From Litsea cubeba (taxonomy: Eukaryota > Streptophyta > Magnoliopsida > Laurales > Lauraceae): a stretch of 64,000 nt of DNA. This document shows positions 35,239 through 45,690 of the stretch, one piece after another. Positions within the stretch are counted from its first letter, which is position 1; every line of letters starts with the position of its first letter. The stretch spans positions 12,692,137 to 12,756,136 of the forward strand of contig CM022955.1 in assembly GCA_012931725.1 (NCBI GenBank), given 5' to 3'. The notes beneath the pieces are model-generated. The model made no database searches. It was not told the origin of the DNA and was given only the letters and a program-made list of their open reading frames with translations. The translations under genes and the position numbers were made by a program.

Positions 35239-37272
35239 CATGGTTCAAAATCGCGGTATCGGTCGCGGTATCGGCCGGGACAAAAAGCCGATATCATATC
35301 GGTATCGGTTGCAGTTATCGGTCCGTCGCGGTCGTCTCGGTGTGAAAATTCTTTTTTATCCAGAAAATTTCACAAAATACCCAAAAAATCCAGAATATTA
35401 GAAAGGGAAAATTACAAAACAGGGCTCAAGTTTTTTGCAGTTTTTAAAACAGGACAAAATTAGAATGTGATTTCAAAATAAGCCTTAAGTTTTCCAAAAG
35501 CATTTCAATTGAGGACATCCGGCGATTTTGATGATATTTCGGCCATTTCTTCCCTATTTTTTTTCAAAACCCCCAAAATGCCCTGCCCTTAGGGCTTAAG
35601 TTAGAAAGAATTCCTCATTTTCCAAGATGGGTTCGCCGGAATACCTCCTCACCACCACTCTCATCATTTTCCAGATGGGTTCGCCGGAAAACTTCCTTGT
35701 ATTCCTCCTCACCACCACTCTCCTCCTCCCAAAGCCTTAAGCAAGAATCCAACTCATTTGGACCCTTCAACAGCAGCTACACACAACCATGTGGACGATG
35801 ACGTTCTTCACAAATTGGATGGTAATTCCAGCCCCATTTGCTCTCTCCTCTCTTCCTTCAGCTTCTTTGCCTTCCGCCGATTAGGAGGTATGCAAAATCT
35901 CCACAAGATTCATGCTTTTTATCTTCACTCTCTCTTTTTCAAATATGATTCTTGGGTTTCTCTTAAAAGTTTATTTTAAGCTCAGATCTTCTTCAATTTG
36001 TTAAACACCTATTTTACTTTTTGTGGGTTTTCCCCTTTTTTCCATGAATTAATAAAAAATCCAAAATCATGTGTATGAGTACATTTATCATCTACACACT
36101 ATTAATAAGCGATTATTATTTAGTATCATTAATACTCCAACAATTATTAAAAAAAAAATAGAAGATTTAAAAAAAAACATTTTTCTACACCCAAAATCAT
36201 ATATATGAGTAGATCTAGTATGAAAGTGTGTAGATCTATGAGAAGAACACAACCCAAACCAAAAAATGACATGTCAATGATATTTTTATTCATTTCTATG
36301 CTTTATCTAAAAAAAAACAAAGAACACATCATAGTAAAAATAAGGGAGTTAAGCTGATTTTCTCTTACCAAATAAAATGATTTCTTGAAGAAAGAGTGGT
36401 GGAAATATGGAAGAGAAGGAGTCTAGGAGGAGGGGCTGCTCTAAGGAGGTGAGGAAAAAGGAAGAAGATGAGGGAAAAGAAAAAAAATTAAGGGTTTATT
36501 CTACTCGGCCAATATTTTCAAAATATCGGCTGATATATTGAAAATATTGCCCGATATATCCGCTAAATCGATATTTTCTTAAATGGGGATATTTTGGTGT
36601 CTTTTTTTTTTTTTTTTAATGGTTACTTTCATTGAAAAAGAGCAAACACAAGAGATAAGTACTGACACAAAAAAACTGGAAGCAGGAAAACAAAAAAACC
36701 AACAACAAAAAGTAACCATCTAAGGCCCTGTGTTAGAGAAGACCAACTCTTTCCAGTGACACACTATTTGTTGTAAGGAATATCCTTTAAAAGACGGGTT
36801 GATGGACACCCAAAGAGCCACAAGAAACTTTGAATTCTCCACCAAAATGCTTTCGCCAGAGGCAATTCCTTCAAAACATCTTGAATTCCTTTCCTTCCAG
36901 ATTGTCCAAATCACCGCCAGAAAAGATAACCACCACATCACCTTTCCTCTAGAATCCCCAATAGGGGTCTTCCAAGCCTGATAATGCTCGATAAGAGAGT
37001 TAGGGAGGGCCCAACTGCAATCAAACGAACCCACCACTGACATCCAGATAGATTGAGCAGTTTTGCAATTCAGCAAAAGGTGGTTCACAGATTCCTCGTC
37101 TCTCAAGCACATAGGGCAGCCATTAACAAAAGTCATCCCTATCCTCCTTAAGAGATCCATAGGAGGAATCTGTTCATGAGGGCCAACCACCCGAAAACTA
37201 GCACCCTTGGGGGAGCCTTCAACTTCCAAATGCTGCTCACGACGCTCCTCTCCCCCAATATTTTAAACCATG
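35239..37272. mobile_element. hAT-like element (CATGGTTCAAAAT ends) carrying a LINE insertion
   Basis: The left end CATGGTTCAAAATCGCGG pairs with the right end, read inward CATGGTTTAAAATATTGG. The flanking 8-mers GATGGGAT and TATGAGAT match at 6 of 8. The paralogous block at 40790 shows the empty site GATGAGAT continuing without interruption. The subterminal parts are rich in CGGTATCGG and CCGATATATC words. No transposase is seen. The right end is split by a LINE fragment (36602-37258). Confidence 0.7.
36602..37258 (-). pseudogene. 5'-truncated L1-type LINE: zinc-binding RT C-terminus and poly(A) tail
   Basis: The minus-strand frame 37229-36720 encodes the zf-RVT domain that follows reverse transcriptase in plant LINEs: MDLLRRIGMTFVNGCPMCL, EESVNHLLLNC and then IWTIWKERNSRCF. 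A frame change occurs near 37190. The element ends in AACCATT followed by a 16-A tail (T run at 36602-36617). It is truncated by incomplete reverse transcription, which is usual for LINEs. Confidence 0.88.
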
Positions 37273-37639
37273 TATGAGATCCTAATATTTTGCTACCATA
37301 TACAATTAATTTTTCTAAAGAAAAGGCTGTTTTATCTACACTTTAAGGAGAAACACATTTCATCTACTTTATTATCTTTAAAAAGGAAAGAAAGTAGATA
37401 AGGGGCAAATTACTTTCCTATTCTAACGGCCAATTAGGATGATGATGATGATGGGTGAAAAAATCAATAGAAGCAATTTGAAAGTGGATTGGATTCAGGG
37501 GTTACCTCGGCAATTTGAACGGCGATCCGAGATGGATTTTCACTATGTTGATGTAGTGTGGGGTAATGAAGAATGGCCAATGCACTACTCTTTAAGCCAA
37601 AGTCAAGGGATAGAGATCCATAACGTCTCTCACAACACA

Positions 37640-38015
37640 TACAAATCACCCGATCTCCCTCCCCATTGGCGGTTGGGAGGGTGAGGGAGGGAGGGAGGGG
37701 GAGGGAAGGAGAGAGAAGAAGAGGAAGGGAGAGAGAGAGAGAGAAAATAGAGGAGGGGGGAGGGAGGAACAAAGAGGGAGGGGGAGAAAATATAGGAGGG
37801 GGGATGGAGGCTGCGAGCCGGCCGACCGAAGCTGCTGGCAGCCCGGGATCCCTCCCCGCCGGAGACTGGGTGGGGTGGGGTGGGGTGGGGTGGGGGAGAG
37901 GAAGGGGGTGGAGGGAGAGGAAGAGGGAGAGGGAAAGGGAGGAGGAGGGAGGGGTAGTATAGGAAATGATTTTTTTTTTCTTTGCGGTGTGAAGAGATAT
38001 TTTTGTGGTGCCAAT
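37640..38015. mobile_element. Partial TIR MITE related to the element at 63113-63742
   Basis: The right end (GGGGTAGTATAGGAAATGAT...TTTTTGTGGTGCCAATAGAGC) matches the right end near 63655-63735. GA-rich low-complexity sequence GGGAGGGAGGGGGAGGG fills the interior. The left end is not found, so this copy is truncated. The proline- and serine-rich frames across it are compositional. Confidence 0.5.
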
Positions 38016-38680
38016 AGAGCCCAAGGGCTGTGGGCCAAATTGAAGTCCAAATACCTTTTAAAAAAGATGTGGGGTGGGGTGGGGGCATAAGTGACTAGGG
38101 CATTCGATGCCCTTTTGGTTTCGCCGAAACAAAGGCATCGAGAGACACAGATAAGAAAAGGAAAAGAGGGAAAAAGGAGGGAGGGAAAGGAAAAGAGGGA
38201 AAAGGAGGGAGGGAGCTGCGGTTCAATGCTGCTGCTACTGTGGTGGCTGCTGCTAGCGCTACTGGTGCTCCTTCTCTCCAGGTATGTCTCCTTCTTGCAA
38301 CTGTTGTTCTTTTTTCCTTTCTTTCTTTGGTTCTTCCTTTTTTATTCTTCTTGCACTAGCAGTTTCTTTCTTTCTTTCTTCTTCAATATACCTGGTTGGA
38401 CGAATATACAGGGGTAGGGACTTTTCTTCTTCTTTTTTTTTTTTTTTTACTACATCACCATTACGTAGTGCCGCTACGTCAATGTAGCGGCCGTTGCGGG
38501 CTGCTACAGTTGTGAGCGCCGATAAGTACCGACACCGCTACGCCGCGTATCGGCTGCTATTTACATCCTTGCAAGGGAGAGTTTTTATTAATCAAACAAC
38601 TTGTACATGAGGAGGGATTACCGTCCTTTATATAGAGTATAGACTCTCATCAAACCATGAAAGATTATATCATTAATTGG
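38016..38680. other. Mixed repeats, including one end of the GTAGCGGC-rich hAT-like family
   Basis: Sequence 38450-38575 (GTAGCGGCCGTTGCGGGC...GGCTGCTATTTACATCCTTG) matches the right end of the element at 52400-53365. Its left end is not visible. No gene is seen. Confidence 0.45.
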
Positions 38681-39586
38681 CTAGGAAGCACGGACACTTC
38701 TTCGGGGCCAGAGTGTCGGTGTCCGACACGTGTCGGACACGGACACGCTCCGACACGTGTCGGACACGCCCAAAAGAGTGTCCTGATTATTTTTTTTTTT
38801 ATTTTTAATATTTCGGACACGCTGGGACACGCTGAGGACACGCTGGCATCTTTTAATTGAAGAAAAAATAATAAAATTAGAGTAAAAAATGAAAAGAAAA
38901 GGGGGCTATTTGTAAAAGGTCATAACTTATTTGTTTGCTAAATTGATTACAAAGTTAAAAGAATAAAATTAGAGTAAAAAATGAAAAGAAAAGGGGGCTG
39001 ATTGCAAAAGGTCATAACTTATTTGATTGCTAAATTGATTACAAAGTTAAAATAATAAAATTAGAGTAAAAAATGAAAGAAAAGGGGGTTGTTTGTAAAA
39101 GGACATAACTTATTTGTTTGCTAAATTGATTACAAAGTTAAAATAATAAAATTAGAGTAAAAAATGAAAAGAAAAGGGGGCTGTTTGTAAAAGGTTATAG
39201 CTTATTTGATTGCTAAATTGATTACAAAGTTAAAATAATAAAATTAGAGTAAAAAATGAAAAGAAAAGGGGGCTGTTTGTAAAAGGTCATAGCTTATTTG
39301 ATTGCTAAATTGATTACAAAGTTAAAATAATAAAATTAGAGTAAAAAATGAAAAGAAAAGGGGGCTGTTTGTAAAAGGTCATAGCTTATTTGATTGCTAA
39401 ATTGATTACAAAGTTAAAATGACAGTATCTTTTAGTATATGATTAGATATATTATTATTATTACTATTATTATTAATTATTAACGTGTCCCGAACGTGTC
39501 CGTGTCCTACTTTTTTTAGAAATGCTGTGTCGGCGTGTCCGTGTCGTGTCGTGTCCGTGTCCCGTGTCCGTGTCCGTGCTTCTTAG
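38681..39586. mobile_element. TIR element (CTARGAAGCACGGACAC ends) with perfect 8-bp TSD
   Basis: The ends CTAGGAAGCACGGACAC and, read inward from the right, CTAAGAAGCACGGACAC are flanked by TTAATTGG at 38673-38680 and 39587-39594. The subterminal regions repeat CGGACACG-type words. The centre is a 92-bp tandem array. No transposase is present. The 8-bp duplication suggests a hAT-type mobiliser. Confidence 0.85.
38870..39425 (+). repeat. 92-bp tandem repeat, about 6 copies
   Basis: ATAAAATTAGAGTAAAAAAT recurs at about 38871, 38963, 39055, 39146, 39238 and 39330, with GGGGGCTGTTTGTAAAAGGT between. Copies are nearly identical, so this array is much younger than the 175-bp array at 23.6-25.7 kb. 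Confidence 0.92.
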
Positions 39587-39594
39587 TTAATTGG

Positions 39595-40311
39595 GCCTTA
39601 TTAATCTTCTCACTAATTATTCTCATCAAAGCGTCAAAGATTATATAACGAACTTGGTCCCACTTTAATAGATATATTGAATCTCACTTATTAGTCTCTA
39701 CATTATGAAACAAAGTAAATCAAATTAAATGAAAGATTTAAGATTTTAATTTGTTTAGATGGACCCCATGTGAAGTATTAAATGTAAGGATTTTTCAATC
39801 TTAGTAAGATGTTGGCTGGGTTATCCCTTCACAAGATTTTTGTGAATTGTCATCTCCTTGAGAAATTTAGAGGTAAGGTAAAAGATGGTTAATAATACTT
39901 TATGAGATATTTAAGGGAAAGGGAATGAAGTAGCATTGAATGTTAGCATTTTTCAATCATGTAATACATCGGCCAAATTAGACGAATTTTGTGAATCGTC
40001 CAAGATATTAAGAGGCAGTTGTAATGGGCAAGGTAAAAGATGGTTAGTTTAAAATCTAAATCCCTAAATAATAGGCACTTAGATAGAGAACCAAGATTGG
40101 AGGATTATGGATCTGAGGATACTTACTGTGAAAGATTTTATGAATGCTAGAATTGTGTATCTCTCGTCAAGATAGGAAATCATAGCTCATTGTAGATTAG
40201 ATTAAGGAATTAAATTCTCCAATATTATCGAATTGAGACTCAATTTCACAATCAATTGCAAAATTGGAGTCCAATTTGGCAATTGATTCCTATACCTTTC
40301 ATATGTCAAAA
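39595..40311. other. AT-rich DNA without a recognised feature
   Basis: I see no gene, clear repeat or element end in this stretch. Confidence 0.4.
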
Positions 40312-41571
40312 CTAGCACAACAACCTGTGCTTAGCACAGGAATGTCCACCAATAACTGAAAAGTATATTTACTGATTTATTAAAAATCAGAGTACACAAA
40401 ATCAATGCTCAAATACTCATAACAATGATTTGGTGATTATGATAGGGATAGAAATGAAGTTCTTGCAAAAAGTTAAAAGTGGGAAGAAGAGGAGGTGGTT
40501 CCATGTTGGAAGTGGAGAGTGGTTACATATTAGAAGTGGGGAGTTATAACTCCCTGTCAAAATTATAAGTCAAGGTCAAAATCACGTCAAAAACCCTTCG
40601 GCTTAATATAGTATTATTGGAAACAATTCCAATCAAAATCAGATACTAATTTCTAATATAAACTTTCTAATAAAATCAAATATATATCCCAAAATTTTAG
40701 CTACTCATTATGGAAAAATAGGAAAGAATCCTATGATTGCACAATCCACACATCCTTCAATAATTTGGAACCCGAAGTGCTGATTGGTAGATGAGATCCT
40801 AATATTTCGATACCATAAACAATTAGATTTTCTAAAGAAAAGGCTGTTGTTTCTACACCTTTAAAGAGAGACACATTTCATTTACTTTTGTTATTTTAAA
40901 AAAGGAAAGAAAGTAGATAAGGGGCGAATTACTTTCCTACTCTCACAGCTAGTTACAATGAGGAGAAAAATAGAGAGGAGAAATTCTTTTCTCTAGAGAA
41001 ATATCTTTATCCTGCTTTGATTTCTCATAGAGACCAAAGTAATTCTCCTCTGAACTAAATTTACTACGAAAGTAGGAGCAATGATTCTTTTCTTCAAAGG
41101 GGTGTAGAAAACACCCTTTTTTCTAGTCAAGCTGAACTTTTACCATCTAAAATTGAAATTTAATCATTTAAAATTTACCTTTTTGTGAATAATAGTTTTC
41201 AAAATGGATTTTCTCCAACATAGTTTTTGAATGCACAATGGAGAATTAGTGCTAGAGAAAAAACATGCTGAACCTCCATAATGGGTTCTACACCTAAGAT
41301 TTCTTCTCATTTATCCAACTAGTGGGGACTCTTCACTTGTCATTTTCTGCCTATTTGGATGTGGTGAAAACAAGTGGAGGAAATTGCCCACTATACAAAT
41401 TTGAACTAGGGACCATTTTCTCCACATCCAAATGCCATGTGGTGAAAATGGAAATGGAAAAGAAGGCTCCCCAATTCAAATTTGTATTGTGGAGAGGTTT
41501 ATTTTACATACTTTCTCTACAAACAGACTGCCGTCCTAAAAGAAATCCGAGAAACGAGGTTTATATATAGA
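40312..41571 (-). mobile_element. Probable Helitron on the minus strand
   Basis: On the minus strand the 3' end is a perfect hairpin CCTGTGC-TAA-GCACAGG (40340-40324), an 8-nt spacer and CTAG (40315-40312) followed by T, which is the classic Helitron end. A candidate 5' end, A then TCTATATATAAACC, lies at 41571. The 3' end is convincing and the 5' end is a best guess. It encodes no replicase. Block B of the segmental duplication (40615-40960) lies inside. Confidence 0.55.
40615..40960 (+). repeat. Duplicated block B (empty-site copy)
   Basis: The counterpart of 34895-35238 plus 37273-37440. The sequence GGTAGATGAGATCCTAATAT at about 40786-40805 is uninterrupted here, whereas the other block carries a 2-kb insertion at this point. 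Confidence 0.7.
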
Positions 41572-41835
41572 TTTTTTTTTTTATCTTTCCATTTTCTCCT
41601 GTCAGACCCACAAGTCTCTCAAAGTTCATTGTTCTTATTCTGTTATTGCATAAAAGTAAAGTTTAGCCATCATTTACTGTCAAGAATGTCTATTTGTGGC
41701 TTCGCATGTTTGGCCTGTCAATCCTAGAACTTCAAGATTACATTCCTAGTTTCAAATGCAAAGAAATGTGAAAGGGCTTCTTACTTTCAATGGCTTATGT
41801 TATATCCTGACATAACTCTGCCAACTTACTGCTAG

Positions 41836-41990
41836 TGCAAGCCGGGATTGAGGAGGGTTGCGTTAGGTAGATAGCCAACGTAGAACTTTTTTCGCATCTA
41901 CAACGTGAATACTGGGCCACTGTTCTGTGATAAATTGGGATTGCAAAACAGAATTCATGCAGCTGAACCCAACATAGTTGGGACAAGCTT
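41836..41990 (+). repeat. SINE-like relic
   Basis: GGAGGGTTGCGTTAGGTAGA and AACATAGTTGGGACAAGCTT resemble the middle and 3' end of plant Au-type SINEs. A similar pair occurs at 62695-62890. The 5' promoter part is not recognisable. Confidence 0.4.
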
Positions 41991-42144
41991 TGTATTCACC
42001 TTTTGTTTTAATGGCATTCTCATTATTCGACTACTTTTTTTTTGTAGACATTCTTTTTGGTTTAATTTATTCTCCTCCTCATTCTTCTTTTCGTCGACTT
42101 CTGTAGCATAATTGCATCCATTTAACATTGTAAATATATGAGAA

Positions 42145-42528
42145 ATATTCCGGTGACCTGTGCGAACCATGTTGTGGGGCCCACCTATCACCAATCCGAA
42201 CTGATCACGAAACAGTGAACCCCCCATCCCCATCCCCTCTCCTCCCTCCCTCTCTCTATCCCTCTCTATGTGCTATAGTCACCGATCTTGAGGGGTTGGC
42301 ACCCATCTAAATGGATTGGACCATAAGATTGGTCAAAGTTTTTTTAAATATGAAGCTTTTAAACTTGTGGGCCACCGATGAAGGCGTTAGGGGCATGGGA
42401 TTGTCTTCAAACTTGATACCTAAGGTGGTCCCACTTGGATCTTTCCATCCCCCATCCCATCCTCAAGACTGGACCCACAGTGGGCCTCACAGCTGGTTGG
42501 CATGGAGGTTCGCACCAGAACACACCCC
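42145..42528. mobile_element. MITE-like TIR element just upstream of the RDM1-like first exon
   Basis: The left arm TTCCGGTGACCTGTGCGAACC pairs with the right arm, read inward TTCTGGTGCGAACC. Both continue with GTGGGGCCCAC / GAGGCCCAC. No target duplication was found. The interior includes a CT-rich tract (42230-42265). Confidence 0.5.
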
Positions 42529-42599
42529 TTCAACATTAGTGCATAAACTCTTTGTTTGACCTTTTATCCTAAAACTTTTTCACTTCAGGTCTCTTCAAC

Positions 42600-42744
42600 A
42601 TGACGAGTGCAGGATCATGGGCTGAAGCAGTTGCTTTATCATCTGATGACTCAGATTCGGATTCCAAAGTTGAAGGAGTTGGTAGCACTGAACGAAGCAA
42701 TAAAAGTTTGGTTGATAAATCAACAGAAGATGTAAATCCTGAAG
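42600..42744 (+). CDS. RDM1: Probable first coding exon of an RDM1-like gene
   Basis: The ATG at 42600 follows a strong acceptor-like TTTTTCACTTCAG, which suggests a 5'-UTR intron. The 48 codons begin MTSAGSWAEAVALSSDDSDS, an acidic Ser/Asp N-terminus of the kind found in plant RDM1 proteins. The donor CTGAAG|GTATTT at 42745 leaves phase 1. The acceptor at 61220 accepts phase 1 and continues into the RDM1 core. An alternative end is 42854 (GAG|GTCTGC, phase 0), pairing with the acceptor at 61207. The open frame continues through a diverged 90-bp repeat. No other plus-strand exon in between looks like RDM1. The link is inference from phase, order and N-terminal character; transcripts would decide it. 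Confidence 0.55.
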
Positions 42745-42854
42745 GTATTTGCTTTCCTCATGATGGAGTTGGTAGTATAAAATCAAGCAATAAAATCGTG
42801 ATTGTGCACTCAATAAAAGATGTGGTATCAGAAGTTTTTTGCTTTTCTGGAGAG
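42675..42854 (+). repeat. 90-bp tandem duplication across exon 1 and its splice donor
   Basis: Unit 1 (42675-42764) and unit 2 (42765-42854) both start GGAGTTGGTAG and share AAGCAATAAAA, AAAGATGT and TTTTTGCTTT-type words. The frame stays open through both. The donor GAAG|GTATTT in unit 1 reads GAAGTTTTTT in unit 2, so the GT is lost in the second copy. Confidence 0.75.
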
Positions 42855-42883
42855 GTCTGCCCTCAGCTGGTCTTAGCTTCTTT

Positions 42884-43465
42884 TTTTTTTTCTTTTTTTT
42901 TTTTACAGAATTATATTAAAAATGAAAGCAGGTACAATATATGGTATAAAAGGCATACACAGAAACACCACTAAAATAAAATGAAAGAGGTGGATCTCAA
43001 AACATAGAAGTTCTGTCAAGTCCAGACTACACCAGAATCTACCACAATTAGTCTCTCTAAGCAAAGGAAGAAATGAGAGCTTAAGCGAAGAACAAAAAGT
43101 TCTAATGTCAAGAATTAAGAAATGCAACCATTTAAATAAATAAATAAAAGAATTAAGAAATGCATCCTCAACAGATGTAAGGATTTGTGGAATACCGATG
43201 ATATAACATTAGAAAAGCCACTTTCTGTAATCAGATTGATGGAAAAGGAAGTAGAAAATATTCTTAAGACTCCCCAATCACCCAAGTCTCAGCTTCATTA
43301 GGTGTTCCTAGATGCCAATTGATTACAAGAAATCGACCAAGCACTTCCCAAGATCACTAAATGAAGCTTCCCTACCCGCCGGTGTTGACATTCCAAGGGG
43401 AACCCCATTCATGTTAAACTTAGAAGAACTCATTGTCAATAGATCCCATTTTCAACCTTCCGAAC
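42884..43465 (-). pseudogene. LINE 3' relic with poly(A) tail and RNase H remnant
   Basis: A T-rich run at 42884-42906 is the poly(A) tail of a minus-strand insertion. Sequence 43270-43460 resembles 45500-45690, where an RNase H start of the LINE type can be read. Here it is more decayed. The insertion begins only ~30-140 bp after the proposed end of exon 1. Confidence 0.5.
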
Positions 43466-43672
43466 TATGATACCCGAATGCTCGTACATGCCGGCATATC
43501 CACGTCAAACTGATGTGACACTCATATCAGTATTCAATATTGCACTGATAATTTTTTTTAAATCATAAAATATGCTAGAAAATAATGTAAGCGATCCGTA
43601 TCTGTGTATTCCAAAAGTGCAAAGTCGTAACCCTTTCCCCGTATCAATGCATGTACCCATATCCATGGTTCA

Positions 43673-44049
43673 AAATAGTGATGTAGTCACCGCAATATCT
43701 GCCGTAGTGATTGAGGCCGCTATGCTATTTTGAAAATAGCGGCGCTATGGTCTAAAACCTATTAGAGCCAATCGGTTTTATTTTATTTTATTTTTTGAAA
43801 AAACCAATCAATTTTAATTTAAAACATTATATTTCTTATTCTTTCTCCTCAGCAGTCTTTCCTACAGTTGTCTCCAGTCTCCACCCTTATATGGTTCCCA
43901 ATCACAAAAAACACAAGATTGGCTGCTACACGATATTTGAATTCTTTTGACCACTTAAAAAACTCACACCACGCCGCTATGTATCACCCGCTATGCAGCG
44001 CTTTGGCCACTAGCCGCTACGCTCGCTGCAATTGCTATTTTAATCCTTG
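43673..44049. mobile_element. Short hAT-like element of the GTAGCGGC/CAAGGAT family
   Basis: The left end CATGGTTCAAAATAGTG pairs with the right end, read inward CAAGGATTAAAATAGC. The flanks CCCATATC and CACGTATC match at 6 of 8. The interior contains the family words AATAGCGGCGCTATGG and AGCCGCTACGC. No protein is encoded. Confidence 0.55.
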
Positions 44050-45499
44050 CACGTATCGATGCTTGTACCTGTGTCAGTATTTGGGCATCGTTGCAACATC
44101 ATTGCTTCAAAGGCTGCACATCTCTCTCGACAATACACACATCCCAATTACTGAAGAAGTCTTCTAACCTGTAGCCCTTGAACACCTATCAAATGAGTAA
44201 CCATCTAACAATGCTAACAAGAACTAATCTATACTATATATTTATTTGGCTCTGGAGCAACTCCCCCACTCACACACTCTACCAAGTTCCTAACCATTAG
44301 CACTGCGGCTGGTTGTTTTTGTGGACAGGGAGTGCCTCACCATTGAGCTAGCAGTTGGTAGATTTCCTATTAATCTTTCAATTCGTCATAACCTATTTGT
44401 TAAAAATTCTTTCATCTTTTTTCCTTCCATATGTTATTAAAAAAAAGAAAAAAACCTTTTTTCCTTCCATAAACATCACAAGATAACCAATATAGAGCCT
44501 TCATGAAGATAATCTCTTATCATGAAAAGAGCAATGCATCCTTGCAAAAGGAGTTTCACGAACCAAATTCAAAAAACACTTCACCTCAGACCCAGCTAAG
44601 AGAAATGATAAATCCTCTGAGAATAAGAGCAATGGACAAGAAGAGTTCCACAGACTGCTTTTGTACCTTCTAGAGCAAGCACACTCAAACATGTTGGAGG
44701 AATAAATTCCTCCACGTATGCATTCTACCTTCTTGCTGCTAATGAACAGAAGGCTTCCAGCTTATGAGGAGTTGCACCTACCAAGCCAAAGAACAGAGGC
44801 AAAGAGAAATAAATAAGGGAACCAACCCATTTCAGAAAGATTTAGAAAAGAATCTCCCATAAGGACATGGTTTCAAATCCAAAGTTCTTCCTTGCAAGTA
44901 AGCATAAATGTTAGAATATTTAGAAGGGGTAATACTCTAGTTCCTCGTCCAATGGAGATGAATATTCAAAAGGGAACCAACCCGTTGCAGGAAGATTTAG
45001 AAAAGAATCTCCCATAAGGACATGGTTTCAAATCCAAAGATCTTCCTTGCAAGTAAGCATAAATGTTAGAATATTTAGAAGGGGTAATACTCCAGTTCCT
45101 CCTCCTATGGAGATGAATATTTGAAAGGGATAATACTCCAGATCTTCGTCCAACAAAGATCTCCTGAATGACATCCCATACACCACTTTCCCCTTAGCCA
45201 CTCATAACACTCAATGCACAAACCCTTCTGATTCACCACCACTCAATTCATAACCTTGCGAACTTTGATTTTAGATGAACCTCGCAAACCATAGATCATT
45301 GCCAAACAACACCCAACTCCCTCACCCACCAAAGAACCTTCTCCCGTCTTGAAGACTCTTCTAGCAGGTTTGGACTCCTCTCCTAAGAAACCATTCCCCA
45401 GACATTTGGATCCATTAGCCATTGACACCTTGTCTCACACCCACCCCTCTCCCTTACTCTGAACTTATTGCCACTAACCTAAGTCAGTGAACATCCCAT
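44050..45499. other. Non-coding DNA with a 155-bp tandem duplication
   Basis: The duplication covers about 44818-45127. ACCAACCCATTTCAGAAAGA at 44821 recurs at 44976, and both copies carry AAGAATCTCCCATAAGGACA and AGAATATTTAGAAGGGGTAA. The remaining sequence may be LINE-derived but cannot be assigned. Confidence 0.5.
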
Positions 45500-45690
45500 T
45501 CCTATCCAAGTCTTAGCTTCAGTAGATTTCTTGATGCCAATCAGATCTAAGAAAACAACCAAGCACTTCCCTCTATGACTGGAGATCCCTTAATACCAAC
45601 CGTTGCCAAATTTCCAAAGGGCAGCCTCATTCATGTTAAACTTAAAAGAACCCACTGTCAACGGATTCCATTTTGCCACCTTCCAAAGCT
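45500..45690 (-). pseudogene. LINE RNase H fragment
   Basis: The minus strand reads KWNPLTVGSFKFNMNEAALW, then a decayed RGKCLVVF and a GIK.S.EAE pattern. This matches the start of the RNase H domain of plant LINEs (usual form FKFNVDGA). The catalytic Asp position is replaced (NMNE), and stops interrupt it. It abuts the end of the copia RT. Confidence 0.6.

Noticed and set aside
37464..38088. Overlapping Pro/Ser-rich frames of 134-186 codons
   Set aside because: Low-complexity GGGAGG sequence of a truncated MITE.
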